DNA of 64,000 nucleotides, taken from the NCBI RefSeq assembly GCF_023702225.1, contig NZ_JAMQCO010000005.1, positions 248,001 through 312,000 of the forward strand. The letters run 5' to 3'. Positions 54,273-62,468 of the stretch are shown here, one piece after another. The DNA comes from Aureimonas altamirensis (GTDB lineage Bacteria; Pseudomonadota; Alphaproteobacteria; Rhizobiales; Rhizobiaceae). A program made the position numbers and the translations under genes. The first letter of the stretch is position 1, and each line of letters opens with the position of its first letter. Under the pieces are notes generated by a model that had not been told where the DNA came from, did not search any database, and worked only from the letters and a program-made list of their open reading frames with translations.

Positions 54273-55256
54273 ATGTCTCGGATTGAAAATCCGCTCGCTA
54301 CATTCATGATCAGGAGCACGCGTTTCGACGAGGATTACTGCCCGTCGGAGAATACGCGCATCACGACGAACTTCGCCAATCTGGCGCGAGGCGAGACGCG
54401 GCAGCAGAACCTGCGAAACGCCCTTGCGATGATCGACAATCGCTTCAATGCACTGGCGCATTGGGACAACCCGACAGGCGATCGATACAGCGTCGAACTC
54501 GACATTATCTCCGTCGAGATGAGCATTGCGGCAAATGCTCTGCCGCTGATCGAAATGCTTAAGACGACGGTCCTCGACCGCAAAACCGACACGCGCATCG
54601 ATGGCATCGTCGGGAACAATTTTTCGTCCTATGTCCGCGACTACGACTTCAGCGTCGTGCTGCCGGAGTATAACAGGGATCGGCCCAAATTCGGCGTTCC
54701 AGCGGATTTTGGTGACTTGCACGGCAAGCTGTTCAAGAGCTTTCTACGTTCCGAAGCCTACCTGTCGCATTTCAGCAAGCCGCCGGTCATCTGCATCAGC
54801 GCCTCGACGAGCAAGACCTATCGCAGGACAGAACTCCACCATCCCATCATGGGCGTCGAATATCGGCAGGACGAGGCGTCCTCGACCGATGCCTATTTTG
54901 CCAAGATGGGAATGGCGGTCCGCTACTTCATGCCCGCCGGCAGCGTCGCGCCGCTGGCCTTTTACTTCATCGGCGACCTCTTGGCCGATTACTCCAATCT
55001 GGAACTGATCGGCACGATCAGTACGATGGAGACCTTCCAGAGAATTTACCGCCCCGAGATCTACAATGCCAATTCGGCAGCCAGCGCCATCTATCGGCCC
55101 AGCCTGAAGCATGCCGACTATTCGCTGACCCGCATCGTCTACGATCGCGAAGAGCGTAGCCGGCTGGCCGTGGAACAGGGCAAGTTCGCGGAAGAGCATT
55201 TCATCAAGCCGTACCGGACCCTGCTCGCGCAATGGTCCGCAAAAGCCGCAGCATGA
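54273..55256 (+). CDS. mesX: MesX (DUF1852), partner of methionine synthase MesD
   Basis: 327 residues of DUF1852, with NTRITTNFANLARGE near the start and NALAHWDNPTGDRYSVELDI following. No signal peptide or membrane segment. In aerobic bacteria this family has been shown genetically to be required by the core methionine synthase MesD, together with oxygen; its chemistry is not visible from sequence. Start 54273 fits the family; an in-frame ATG at 54231 adds fourteen unrelated residues. Transcribed under a B12 riboswitch, with mesD 26 nt downstream. Confidence 0.93.
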   Translation: MSRIENPLATFMIRSTRFDEDYCPSENTRITTNFANLARGETRQQNLRNALAMIDNRFNALAHWDNPTGDRYSVELDIISVEMSIAANALPLIEMLKTTVLDRKTDTRIDGIVGNNFSSYVRDYDFSVVLPEYNRDRPKFGVPADFGDLHGKLFKSFLRSEAYLSHFSKPPVICISASTSKTYRRTELHHPIMGVEYRQDEASSTDAYFAKMGMAVRYFMPAGSVAPLAFYFIGDLLADYSNLELIGTISTMETFQRIYRPEIYNANSAASAIYRPSLKHADYSLTRIVYDREERSRLAVEQGKFAEEHFIKPYRTLLAQWSAKAAA

Positions 55257-55282
55257 CCTCCAGGATTACAAGGCCCTACACC

Positions 55283-56311
55283 ATGACAAGACTGCTTCAG
55301 ACATCGACCGCCGGCAGCCTGCCCAAGCCTTCCTGGCTGGCCCAGCCCGAAAAGCTCTGGTCACCCTGGAAGCTGGAGGGCGACGCGCTGATCGAGGGCA
55401 AGCGGGATGCACTGCGGGTGACCCTGGCCGACCAAAGCCTGGCCGGCATCGATATCGTCAGCGATGGCGAGCAGACGCGCCAGCATTTCGTGACCACTTT
55501 CATCGAGCATCTCGACGGCGTCGATTTCGAAAAGCGCGAAACGGTCCGCATCCGCAATCGCTATGATGCCAGCGTGCCGACCGTTGTCGGCGCGGTATCT
55601 CGCCCCAGATCGGTCTTTGTCGACGACGCCAAGTTCCTGCGCCAGCAGACCAGCCAGGCGATCAAATGGGCCCTGCCGGGGCCGATGACCATGATCGATA
55701 CACTCTACGACGGCCACTACAGGAGCCGCGAAAAGCTGGCCTGGGAATTTGCCAGGATCCTCAATGAAGAGGCCAGGGAGCTTGAGGCCGCCGGCGTCGA
55801 CATCGTCCAGTTCGACGAACCGGCCTTCAATGTCTTCTTCGACGAAGTGAACGACTGGGGCATTGCCGCGCTGGAACGAGCAGCCGAAGGCCTCAAGTGC
55901 CAGACGGCAGTCCATATCTGCTACGGCTATGGCATCAAGGCCAATACGGACTGGAAGAAGACGCTGGGCCAGGAGTGGCGCCAGTATGAAAACGCCTTCC
56001 CCAAGCTGCGGAAGTCGAGCATCGACATGGTCTCGCTCGAATGCCAGAACTCGCATGTCCCCATGGACCTGATCGAGCTCATCCGCGGGAAGAAGGTGAT
56101 GGTCGGGGCGATCGACGTCGCCTCCAACACTGTGGAAACGCCCGAACAGGTTGCCGATACTCTGCGCAAGGCGCTGCAGTTCGTCGATGCCGAGGATCTC
56201 TATCCCTGCACCAATTGCGGAATGGCGCCGCTGTCCCGGCAGGTCGCATCCGGCAAGCTTCGGGCGCTGGCCGCGGGCGCCGACATCGTCCGCAAGGAAC
56301 TGACGGTTTAG
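55283..56311 (+). CDS. mesD: Core methionine synthase MesD (MetE catalytic domain only)
   Basis: 342 residues, equal to the C-terminal catalytic half of cobalamin-independent MetE (about 750 residues) with no N-terminal folate-binding domain. Zinc/homocysteine ligands are conserved: H211 and C213 (VHICYGYG), E253 (SLECQNSH) and C312 (TNCGMAPLS). MesD proteins make methionine from homocysteine without methyl-folate or B12 but need MesX and oxygen. Start MTRLLQTSTAGSLPKP with AAGG at 9 nt. Paired with mesX and under a B12 riboswitch, which fits a backup for B12-dependent MetH. Confidence 0.92.
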   Translation: MTRLLQTSTAGSLPKPSWLAQPEKLWSPWKLEGDALIEGKRDALRVTLADQSLAGIDIVSDGEQTRQHFVTTFIEHLDGVDFEKRETVRIRNRYDASVPTVVGAVSRPRSVFVDDAKFLRQQTSQAIKWALPGPMTMIDTLYDGHYRSREKLAWEFARILNEEARELEAAGVDIVQFDEPAFNVFFDEVNDWGIAALERAAEGLKCQTAVHICYGYGIKANTDWKKTLGQEWRQYENAFPKLRKSSIDMVSLECQNSHVPMDLIELIRGKKVMVGAIDVASNTVETPEQVADTLRKALQFVDAEDLYPCTNCGMAPLSRQVASGKLRALAAGADIVRKELTV

Positions 56312-56357
56312 CGGCCATCAGATAGGGAGGCTGGGCCGTCTGCGACGCCAGGCGGGC

Positions 56358-56375
56358 AAAAGAGAGCGCTTCTCT
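56358..56375 (-). terminator. Weak terminator-like hairpin after tRNA-Arg
   Basis: On the minus strand AGAGA and TCTCT form a 5-bp stem around AGCGC, followed by TTT. It lies about 34 nt past the tRNA 3' end and could end its transcript. Short stem, so uncertain. Confidence 0.35.
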
Positions 56376-56408
56376 GGTCCTGTTGCGCTTCGTGCTCAGA
56401 GAGGGCGT

Positions 56409-56485
56409 TGGTGATCCCAGTTGGATTCGAACCAACGACCCCCAGATTAGGAATCTGGTGCTCTATCCTGCTGAGCTATGGGACC
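56409..56485 (-). tRNA. tRNA-Arg (anticodon CCT)
   Basis: Minus-strand cloverleaf starting GGTCCCATAGCTCAGCAGG. Acceptor GGTCCCA pairs with TGGGATC; the D arm is AGCTC..GAGC; the anticodon stem CCAGA/TCTGG encloses TTCCTAA with anticodon CCT at its centre; the T arm has GGTTCGAATCC. The discriminator A is followed by an encoded CCA (56409-56411). Reads AGG codons. No integrase or duplicated 3' end is seen beside it. Confidence 0.95.
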
Positions 56486-56547
56486 AGCCGGCGCGGACAA
56501 TAGGCGAAGAGCGGCCGGCCGCAAAGATGGAAAATGTCCAGGCCGGA

Positions 56548-57183
56548 CTATTCGTGCCCACTGAAGACGGCAAAGGCGCGGCCCGCCTCGATCTCGATCT
56601 CGACCGGCCCGAGAGCCTCGTTGGACTGGGTGAGGAGCGAGTCGAAGGGAAGCTCGATGCGGGTGAGCGGCCATTTGGCCCCGCGTATGGTAAGCCCCGA
56701 AAGGGCCGAGAACTTGCAGATCGAGAATTGCGTGCCGCGCTGCGCTTCGTGGCGCAGGGTGCGGCCGGGCACCAGAGGGAAGACATGCTCCCGCCCGTCG
56801 AAGAGCCACAGTTTCTCGAACCGGTCCGCCATGGCGACCGCGAGGTTGAGGTTGGAAAAGGTGTGATCGGTCCGTGCGCCGCCAAGGGCTCCGACGACGA
56901 GCAGGTCTTCGGCGCCCAGTTCCGCCGCCATGCGCAGTGCGGTTTCTCCGTCCGTCTCGCCCTTGTCGCGCGGAAGGCCATGGCGCGGCACGAGCGGGTA
57001 GGCCTCCAGGATGGCCGGATCGACCGAATCGAAATCGCCGACGATCAGTTCCGGCGTCACGCCCAGCGCGGCCGCGTGCCGCGAGCCGCCATCCGCCGCG
57101 ATGATGCGTCGGCCGGCAATTGCCGCACCCAAGGCCGCGCCGGCACTGATATCGCCTGCAAGCAATAGGGCGAATGAAGTCAC
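56548..57183 (-). CDS. thiN: Thiamine pyrophosphokinase
   Basis: Transfers pyrophosphate from ATP to thiamine, giving the cofactor directly from salvaged vitamin. 211 residues. Landmarks: IIAADGGSRHAAALG, VGDFDSVDP, DKGETDGETAL (the DxxxTD active-site motif) and GALGGARTDHTFSNL. GTG 57183 has GGAG at 7 nt; another GTG at 57213 has none. Divergent from the TPP riboswitch and thiBPQ, which supply the substrate. Confidence 0.93.
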   Translation of the reverse strand: MTSFALLLAGDISAGAALGAAIAGRRIIAADGGSRHAAALGVTPELIVGDFDSVDPAILEAYPLVPRHGLPRDKGETDGETALRMAAELGAEDLLVVGALGGARTDHTFSNLNLAVAMADRFEKLWLFDGREHVFPLVPGRTLRHEAQRGTQFSICKFSALSGLTIRGAKWPLTRIELPFDSLLTQSNEALGPVEIEIEAGRAFAVFSGHE

Positions 57184-57235
57184 GGCGGCGCTCCCTTGCG
57201 CTTGCGCCCGCACGGGCAGGCGTTAGAATGGTGTC

Positions 57236-57325
57236 CACTCACGGGGTGCCCCATCCAGGGGCTGAGAGGCAAGAGCCAACCCGACGAACCTGATCCGGCT
57301 CGTACCGGCGGAGGGATGGGAGACG
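57236..57325 (+). promoter_or_regulatory. TPP riboswitch (THI element)
   Basis: ACGGGGTGCCCC (57241-57252), GGGGCTGAGA, ACCCGACGAACCTGATC and CCGGCGGAGGGA are the universally conserved TPP-aptamer pieces in correct order. It lies about 50 nt before thiB. A GC-rich hairpin (AGGCGG 57334-57339 / CCGCCT 57343-57348, with wider alternative pairing to 57359) occupies the space to thiB, which has no obvious Shine-Dalgarno, and may form the switch. Confidence 0.95.
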
Positions 57326-57375
57326 GTCGCCGGAGGCGGTCGCCGCCTGCGCCTTCCGGCTACCATGGATGCCTC

Positions 57376-58395
57376 ATGCGCACGTTGCTGCTGTCCACCC
57401 TCGTTTTCACGGCCCTGTCTTCCGCCCCCCTGTCACAAGCTTTCGCTCAGGAAGCCGAAAAGCCGGTCCTGACAGTCTATACCTATGACAGCTTCGTGCC
57501 GGACTGGGGCCCGGGCCCGCGCATCGAGACGGGGTTCGAAGCGATGTGCGGCTGCGACCTGCGCTTCGTCGGGCTCGACGACGGCGTCGGCATCCTCAAT
57601 CGCCTTCGGCTCGAAGGCGAGGGCACCGAGGCGGATGTGGCCCTGGGAATGACGACGGATCTTATCCCGGAACTGCGCGAGACGGGCCTGTTCGCGCCGA
57701 CGGGAATCGACCTGTCGAAACTGGAACTGCCCATCGCCTACGACGATGCCGATTTCGTGCCGTTCGACTATGCGCCGCTGGCCTTCGTCTACGACAGCGA
57801 AACGGTTTCGACTGTGCCGGACAGCTTCGATGCCTTGATCGCCGGCCCGGCCGACGAGAAGATCGTCCTCATGGATCCGCGCACGTCGACGCCCGGCCTG
57901 GGCCTGCTTTTGTGGATGAAGGCCGTCTACGGCGACGCCGCGGCGGAAAAATGGAAGGCGCTGAGCCCCCGCATCCTGACGGTGACGCCGGGATGGAGCG
58001 AGGCGTACGGGCTGTTTACCACCGGCGAGGCGCCGATCGTCCTGTCCTATACGACGTCGCCGGCCTACCACATGGTGGAGGAGGGAACGGAGCGATACAA
58101 GGCGGCCCGTTTTTCGGAAGGCCAGTACATGCAGGTCGAGATCGCCGGGGTTCTGCGGACCTCCGATCACCCGGACCTTGCCAAGGCTTTCCTGGAATAT
58201 CTGGTGTCGCCGGAAGTCCAGTCCTTCATCCCGGTGACGAACTGGACACTGCCGGTCGTGTCGCCATCGCAGCCTTTGCCGGAGGCCTTCGACAAGCTCG
58301 TGTCGCCGGCTAGGGCGCTGACGATCGATCCCGAGGAGGTCGCGGCCAACCGGCAGGCCTGGACGCAGGAATGGCTGCAGGCGATTGGCCGCTGA
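57376..58395 (+). CDS. thiB: Thiamine ABC transporter substrate-binding protein
   Basis: 339 residues, periplasmic. Signal peptide about 1-24 ending SQAFAQ, then VLTVYTYDSFVPDWGPGPRI, FEAMCGCDLRFVGLDDG, and FVPFDYAPLAFVYD, all typical of ThiB. Binds thiamine and its phosphates. It stands after a TPP riboswitch, with thiP 13 nt downstream. The ATG overlaps no other strong start; an ATG at 57365 is out of frame. Confidence 0.95.
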   Translation: MRTLLLSTLVFTALSSAPLSQAFAQEAEKPVLTVYTYDSFVPDWGPGPRIETGFEAMCGCDLRFVGLDDGVGILNRLRLEGEGTEADVALGMTTDLIPELRETGLFAPTGIDLSKLELPIAYDDADFVPFDYAPLAFVYDSETVSTVPDSFDALIAGPADEKIVLMDPRTSTPGLGLLLWMKAVYGDAAAEKWKALSPRILTVTPGWSEAYGLFTTGEAPIVLSYTTSPAYHMVEEGTERYKAARFSEGQYMQVEIAGVLRTSDHPDLAKAFLEYLVSPEVQSFIPVTNWTLPVVSPSQPLPEAFDKLVSPARALTIDPEEVAANRQAWTQEWLQAIGR

Positions 58396-58408
58396 CGCCG
58401 TCTCGCGC

Positions 58409-59983
58409 ATGAAGCCGAGCGGCAAGCGGCTGCTTGCCGGGGCGCTCGGCCTTGCCTTCATCGCGCTCGTCCTGCTTGCGCCGTTTCTAGCCCTACCGCT
58501 GGCCACCGGGGCACGGCCGGCCCTGGCGCTGGTCGCGGCCGACCCATATGTCCACGGCGTGCTGCGCTTCACCCTGGTGCAAGCCGGGCTTTCCGCGCTT
58601 CTGTCGGCGCTCTTCGCGTTGCCTCTGGCCCTGGCGATGCACCGTCGCGCCTTTCCCGGACGGCAGCTCATCCTGCGCATCATGCTGCTGCCGCAGGCTC
58701 TGCCCACCCTCGTCGCGGCGCTCGGCATCCTCGCCGTCTTCGGCCGCTCGGGCCTCCTGTCGTCGGCGCTGGCGGCGGCCGGCATCGGCCGGCTGGATAT
58801 CTACGGCCTGACCGGCATCCTCATCGCGCATGTGTTTTTCAACATGCCGCTGGCCACACGGCTGATGCTTGCGGCCCTGTCGGCCATTCCGGCGGAAAGC
58901 TGGAAGCTGGCGGGGCAATTGTCGATGGGGCGTCGGGCCACCTTCCGGCTGGTCGAATGGCCGGCTATCCGCGCCACCCTTCCGGGAACTCTGACGCTCG
59001 TCTTCATGCTGTGCGTCACAAGCTTCGCCATCGTGCTGGTGCTGGGCGGTGGCCCGGCGGCCACGACGCTGGAAGTGGCCATCTACCAGGCTCTCCGCTA
59101 CGATTTCGACCCGGCCCGGGTCATGGCCTTGTCGCTGATGCAGATCGTGGTCGTATCCGTCGTGCTTGCGATCTCGTCCATCCTCGGCCGATCGGACGCC
59201 GGCATCGCCTCGCTCGGGGGGCGGTCGCGCCGCTACGACACCGACGGTCCCGCCGCCCGCGTTGCCGATACCGCCCTGATCGTTGCGGGCCTCGCCTTTA
59301 TCCTGGCGCCGTTCTGCGCCATTCTCTGCAGCGGTCTCGCTTCGGATCTTGCCGGGCTCGTGATGCAGCCTGCCGTGCACAGGGCCCTCCTGACCAGCCT
59401 TGCGATCGCCTTTTCGGCCACGGCCATGGGCCTTGCCCTTTCGCTGGCCCTCGCCCTCGGCCGGCAGGGCAGGCGAAGCGGCCTTATCGACTATGCGGGC
59501 AGCATCGTGCTGGTGGTTCCGCCGATCGTGGTCGGTGCGGGGTGGTTCCTGATCCTGCGGGAGTTCGCCGCGGTCGCATCGCTGGCGCCGCTGGTCGTGG
59601 TTACCGCGAACGCGGTCATGGCCGTACCCTTCATGCTCCGTGTCCTGACGCCGGCCATGGACCGCGCCGAGATGCAGCGCGCCCGAATCGCCGCGCATCT
59701 GGGCATTCGCGGATGGGCCTACTGGCGGCTGGTGCTCTGGCCGGCGCTCCGGCGTCCGCTGGGGTTGGCGCTGGCCTTCGGATTGTCCCTCTCGCTGGGC
59801 GATCTCGGCGTTGTCGCGCTGTTCGGCAGCCAGGACCTGGTGACGCTGCCCTATCTGCTGCTGCAGCGCATGGGCAGCTATCGTACCGCGGACGCGGCCG
59901 GCATCGCCCTGATCCTGGCCGCTACCTGCCTGACCTTGATGTGGCTCGCCGAACGCGGCGCGCAAACCGACAGGACGCCATGA
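58409..59983 (+). CDS. thiP: Thiamine ABC transporter permease
   Basis: 524 residues with two tandem permease halves (about 50-260 and 310-510), each with an EAA-type loop: LAGQLSMGRRATFRLVEWP in the first and IAAHLGIRGWAYWRLVLWP in the second. About twelve helices, inner membrane. Start ATG 58409; TTG 58385 would overlap thiB. ATGA overlap with thiQ. Confidence 0.95.
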   Translation: MKPSGKRLLAGALGLAFIALVLLAPFLALPLATGARPALALVAADPYVHGVLRFTLVQAGLSALLSALFALPLALAMHRRAFPGRQLILRIMLLPQALPTLVAALGILAVFGRSGLLSSALAAAGIGRLDIYGLTGILIAHVFFNMPLATRLMLAALSAIPAESWKLAGQLSMGRRATFRLVEWPAIRATLPGTLTLVFMLCVTSFAIVLVLGGGPAATTLEVAIYQALRYDFDPARVMALSLMQIVVVSVVLAISSILGRSDAGIASLGGRSRRYDTDGPAARVADTALIVAGLAFILAPFCAILCSGLASDLAGLVMQPAVHRALLTSLAIAFSATAMGLALSLALALGRQGRRSGLIDYAGSIVLVVPPIVVGAGWFLILREFAAVASLAPLVVVTANAVMAVPFMLRVLTPAMDRAEMQRARIAAHLGIRGWAYWRLVLWPALRRPLGLALAFGLSLSLGDLGVVALFGSQDLVTLPYLLLQRMGSYRTADAAGIALILAATCLTLMWLAERGAQTDRTP

Positions 59984-60693
59984 CAGCACAGCCAGCCCTC
60001 GTACTCGACGACGTGACCTTCGCCCATGAGGGCCTGACGCTCCGCTTCGATCTGAGCGTGGCCGCCGGTGAATGGCTGGCCATCATCGGGCCCAGCGGCG
60101 CCGGCAAGTCGACGCTGCTGGACATCGTGGCGGGCTTTCTGCAACCGGACCGGGGCCGGGTCCTGTTCGGCGGACGCGACATGACGTCGGCAGCCCCCGC
60201 CGACCGGCCGGTGAGTTTCGTCTTCCAGGAGAACAACCTGTTCCCCAACCTGACGGCCGAAGCCAACGTGCTGCTCGGCCTGACGACGGCGGTACGCGCA
60301 AGCCCGGCGGAGAAGCAATCCGCGCAGGCCGCGCTCGACGATGTCGGTCTGTCCGGCTTCGGCAAGCGGCTGCCGGCCGCCATGTCGGGCGGCGAGCGGC
60401 AGCGCGTGGCGCTGGCACGCGCGATGGTGCGTCGAAGACCGCTGCTTCTGCTGGACGAGCCGCTCGCCGCCCTTGGGCCGGCGATGCGGCAGGACGTTCT
60501 GGCGCTGATGGCGCGTCTTCGGCATGAGGCCGGGCTGACGATCCTCATGGTAACGCACCAGCCGGAGGATGCCGTCGGCCATGCCGACCGCATCGCCTAT
60601 GTGGAAGGCGGGCGCATCGCGGCCATCGGTACGACGGCCCGGATGCTGGGCCCTCCGCCCGATCCTGCCCTGGCGGGATATCTTGCCGGGTGA
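59980..60693 (+). CDS. thiQ: Thiamine ABC transporter ATP-binding protein
   Basis: 237 residues. Walker A GPSGAGKSTLLD, Q-loop VFQENNLFPNLT, signature MSGGERQRVALARAM, Walker B LLLLDEPLAALGPAMRQ (close to the ThiQ consensus) and H-loop VTHQPEDA. Third gene of thiBPQ, translationally coupled to thiP. Confidence 0.96.
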   Translation: MTAQPALVLDDVTFAHEGLTLRFDLSVAAGEWLAIIGPSGAGKSTLLDIVAGFLQPDRGRVLFGGRDMTSAAPADRPVSFVFQENNLFPNLTAEANVLLGLTTAVRASPAEKQSAQAALDDVGLSGFGKRLPAAMSGGERQRVALARAMVRRRPLLLLDEPLAALGPAMRQDVLALMARLRHEAGLTILMVTHQPEDAVGHADRIAYVEGGRIAAIGTTARMLGPPPDPALAGYLAG

Positions 60694-60861
60694 CGGCTGG
60701 CGCAGTCGCTTGCGCGACCCCATATTTCCGTCGGATTTGCCGGGCAATCGGCTATCGACGGTTATTCGCGCACCTGTTGCGCCTCGGTGCTTTCGCAGGG
60801 GCGGTTGGGCACGCTACCAATGCAGCGGAATCTTGTGCCGCGACGAGGGGTTAAGGGAATC

Positions 60862-62409
60862 ATGACGGCCACCATGTCGGTTCGACGGGGCGATCCTGCC
60901 GGCCTGCGCGACAGGCGCGCCGGCTGGCGCGTGCTGGCCTGTCTTTCGGCGGGGCTGGCGCTGTCGGGCTGCACGTCGCTTGGCGCGAGCATGGAGGACA
61001 TGGCTTCCGGCGCGTCGGGCCAGACAGGTTTCCTGCCGGCACAGCAGCGGCAGCCGATCAGTTTCGAAAGCGCGCAATCCACCGATCCGCAATCCTCTAT
61101 CGGGCGGTCGCAGCATCCACGTATCCTGGCTGCCTATGGCGGGGCCTATTCGGACCCGAAGCTGGAGCGGGCGCTTGCCGCCATCGTCGGGCGCCTTGCG
61201 GCCTATTCCGACGATCCGACGCGCGTCTACTCGATCACGGTGCTGAACTCGCCGAACATCAATGCCTTTGCCTTGCCGGGTGGTTATCTCTACGTGACGC
61301 GCGGCCTTCTGGCGCTTGCCAACGATTCGGCGGAAGTCGCCGCCGTGCTGGCCCACGAGATGGGGCACGTGTCGGCCAACCATGGTATCAAGCGGCAGGA
61401 GCGGGAGCAGGCAGCGGAACTGGCCGGGCGCGTCGTCAGCGAAGTCCTGTCCAGTCCGCAGGCCGGGCAGGCCGCGCTGGCGAAGGGCCAGTTGAGCCTG
61501 GCCAGCTTCTCGCGCAACCAGGAGCTCGAAGCGGATGCGCTCGGCATCCGCCATGTCGGGCGGGCCGGTTACGACCCGTATGCAGCCGCCCGCTTCCTGG
61601 AGGCGATGGAATCCTTCAGTCGTTTCCGCAACGCCTTCCAGGCGAGCAATCCGGAACTGGACTTCCTCGCATCCCATCCAGCCTCGGCCCAGCGCATCGA
61701 TTTCGCACGCCGGCATGCCGCCGAGTTCGGCGGACCGGGAACCGGCGTTGCGGACAGGGACCGCTATCTGTCCGGCATCGACGGCATGCTGTTCGGGGAT
61801 ACGGCCGCGGAAGGCTACGTGCGCGAACGCAATTTCTTCCACCCCGGTCTCGGCATATCGTTCAGCGTGCCGCGGGACTTCGTCATCGACAACACGGCTG
61901 AGGCGGTGCTGGCGACAGGGCCGGGGGACACCGCCATCCGTTTCGACGGCGTGGCGGTATCCGAGCGCACGCCGCTGGAAGAGTATGTGCGCAGCGGGTG
62001 GATCGGCGGCCTCGACCAGAATTCGGTCCGGCCGATCCGCGTCAACGGCCTGGAGGCGGTCAATGCCAGGGCCCAAGGGGGCGCCTATGCCTTCGACATC
62101 ACCGTCATCCGCGTCGGCGGGCAGGTTTACCGCTTCCTGACGGCGATGCCGGCGGCATCGTCGAGCCGGCTGGAGCCGATCGCACGGGAGATATCGCAAA
62201 GCTTCCGCATGATGACGGCAGAGGAGCGCCAGGGCCTGAAGCCGTTGCGCATTCGCGTGGTCACGGCAGGCATCGGCGATACGGAAGCATCGATCGCCGC
62301 GCGGATGCAGGGGGTAGACCGCAAGGTGGAGCTGTTCCGGCTGCTGAACGGCCTTCGCGACGCCGGCGGCGTGCGGACCGGCTCGCGCTACAAGATCATT
62401 TCCGAGTAA
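60862..62409 (+). CDS. M48 family metalloprotease lipoprotein
   Basis: 515 residues. Lipoprotein signal with lipobox LALSGC (near residue 40), catalytic zinc motif HEMGHVSANHG, downstream ELEADALGIRHVGRAGYD with the third ligand Glu, and an interior ASHPASAQRI. BepA/LoiP-type M48 proteases act in outer-membrane protein quality control. The C-terminal half (about 320-515) has an additional domain that ends with RKVELFRLLNGL and RYKIISE, as in alphaproteobacterial members. ATG 60862 or 60874. Confidence 0.9.
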   Translation: MTATMSVRRGDPAGLRDRRAGWRVLACLSAGLALSGCTSLGASMEDMASGASGQTGFLPAQQRQPISFESAQSTDPQSSIGRSQHPRILAAYGGAYSDPKLERALAAIVGRLAAYSDDPTRVYSITVLNSPNINAFALPGGYLYVTRGLLALANDSAEVAAVLAHEMGHVSANHGIKRQEREQAAELAGRVVSEVLSSPQAGQAALAKGQLSLASFSRNQELEADALGIRHVGRAGYDPYAAARFLEAMESFSRFRNAFQASNPELDFLASHPASAQRIDFARRHAAEFGGPGTGVADRDRYLSGIDGMLFGDTAAEGYVRERNFFHPGLGISFSVPRDFVIDNTAEAVLATGPGDTAIRFDGVAVSERTPLEEYVRSGWIGGLDQNSVRPIRVNGLEAVNARAQGGAYAFDITVIRVGGQVYRFLTAMPAASSSRLEPIAREISQSFRMMTAEERQGLKPLRIRVVTAGIGDTEASIAARMQGVDRKVELFRLLNGLRDAGGVRTGSRYKIISE

Positions 62410-62411
62410 AA

Positions 62412-62444
62412 GCATAAAAAGGGCGGCGTCCGCAGACACCGCCC
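62412..62444 (-). terminator. Rho-independent terminator of rpoH
   Basis: On the minus strand GGGCGGTGTC and GACGCCGCCC form a 10-bp stem with one G-T pair and a TGCG loop (62421-62444), followed by TTTTTATGCTTTT. It is 25 nt after the rpoH stop. Confidence 0.88.
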
Positions 62445-62468
62445 AATCGGTCGAGCGCTTCAGGCGAT

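Noticed and set aside
56409-56485. tRNA-Arg as an integration site for a genomic island
   Set aside because: No integrase, no direct repeat of the tRNA 3' end and no composition break next to it within the window.
56383-57168. Plus-strand open frame through the tRNA and thiN
   Set aside because: It crosses a tRNA gene and is antisense to thiN, which has clear active-site motifs.
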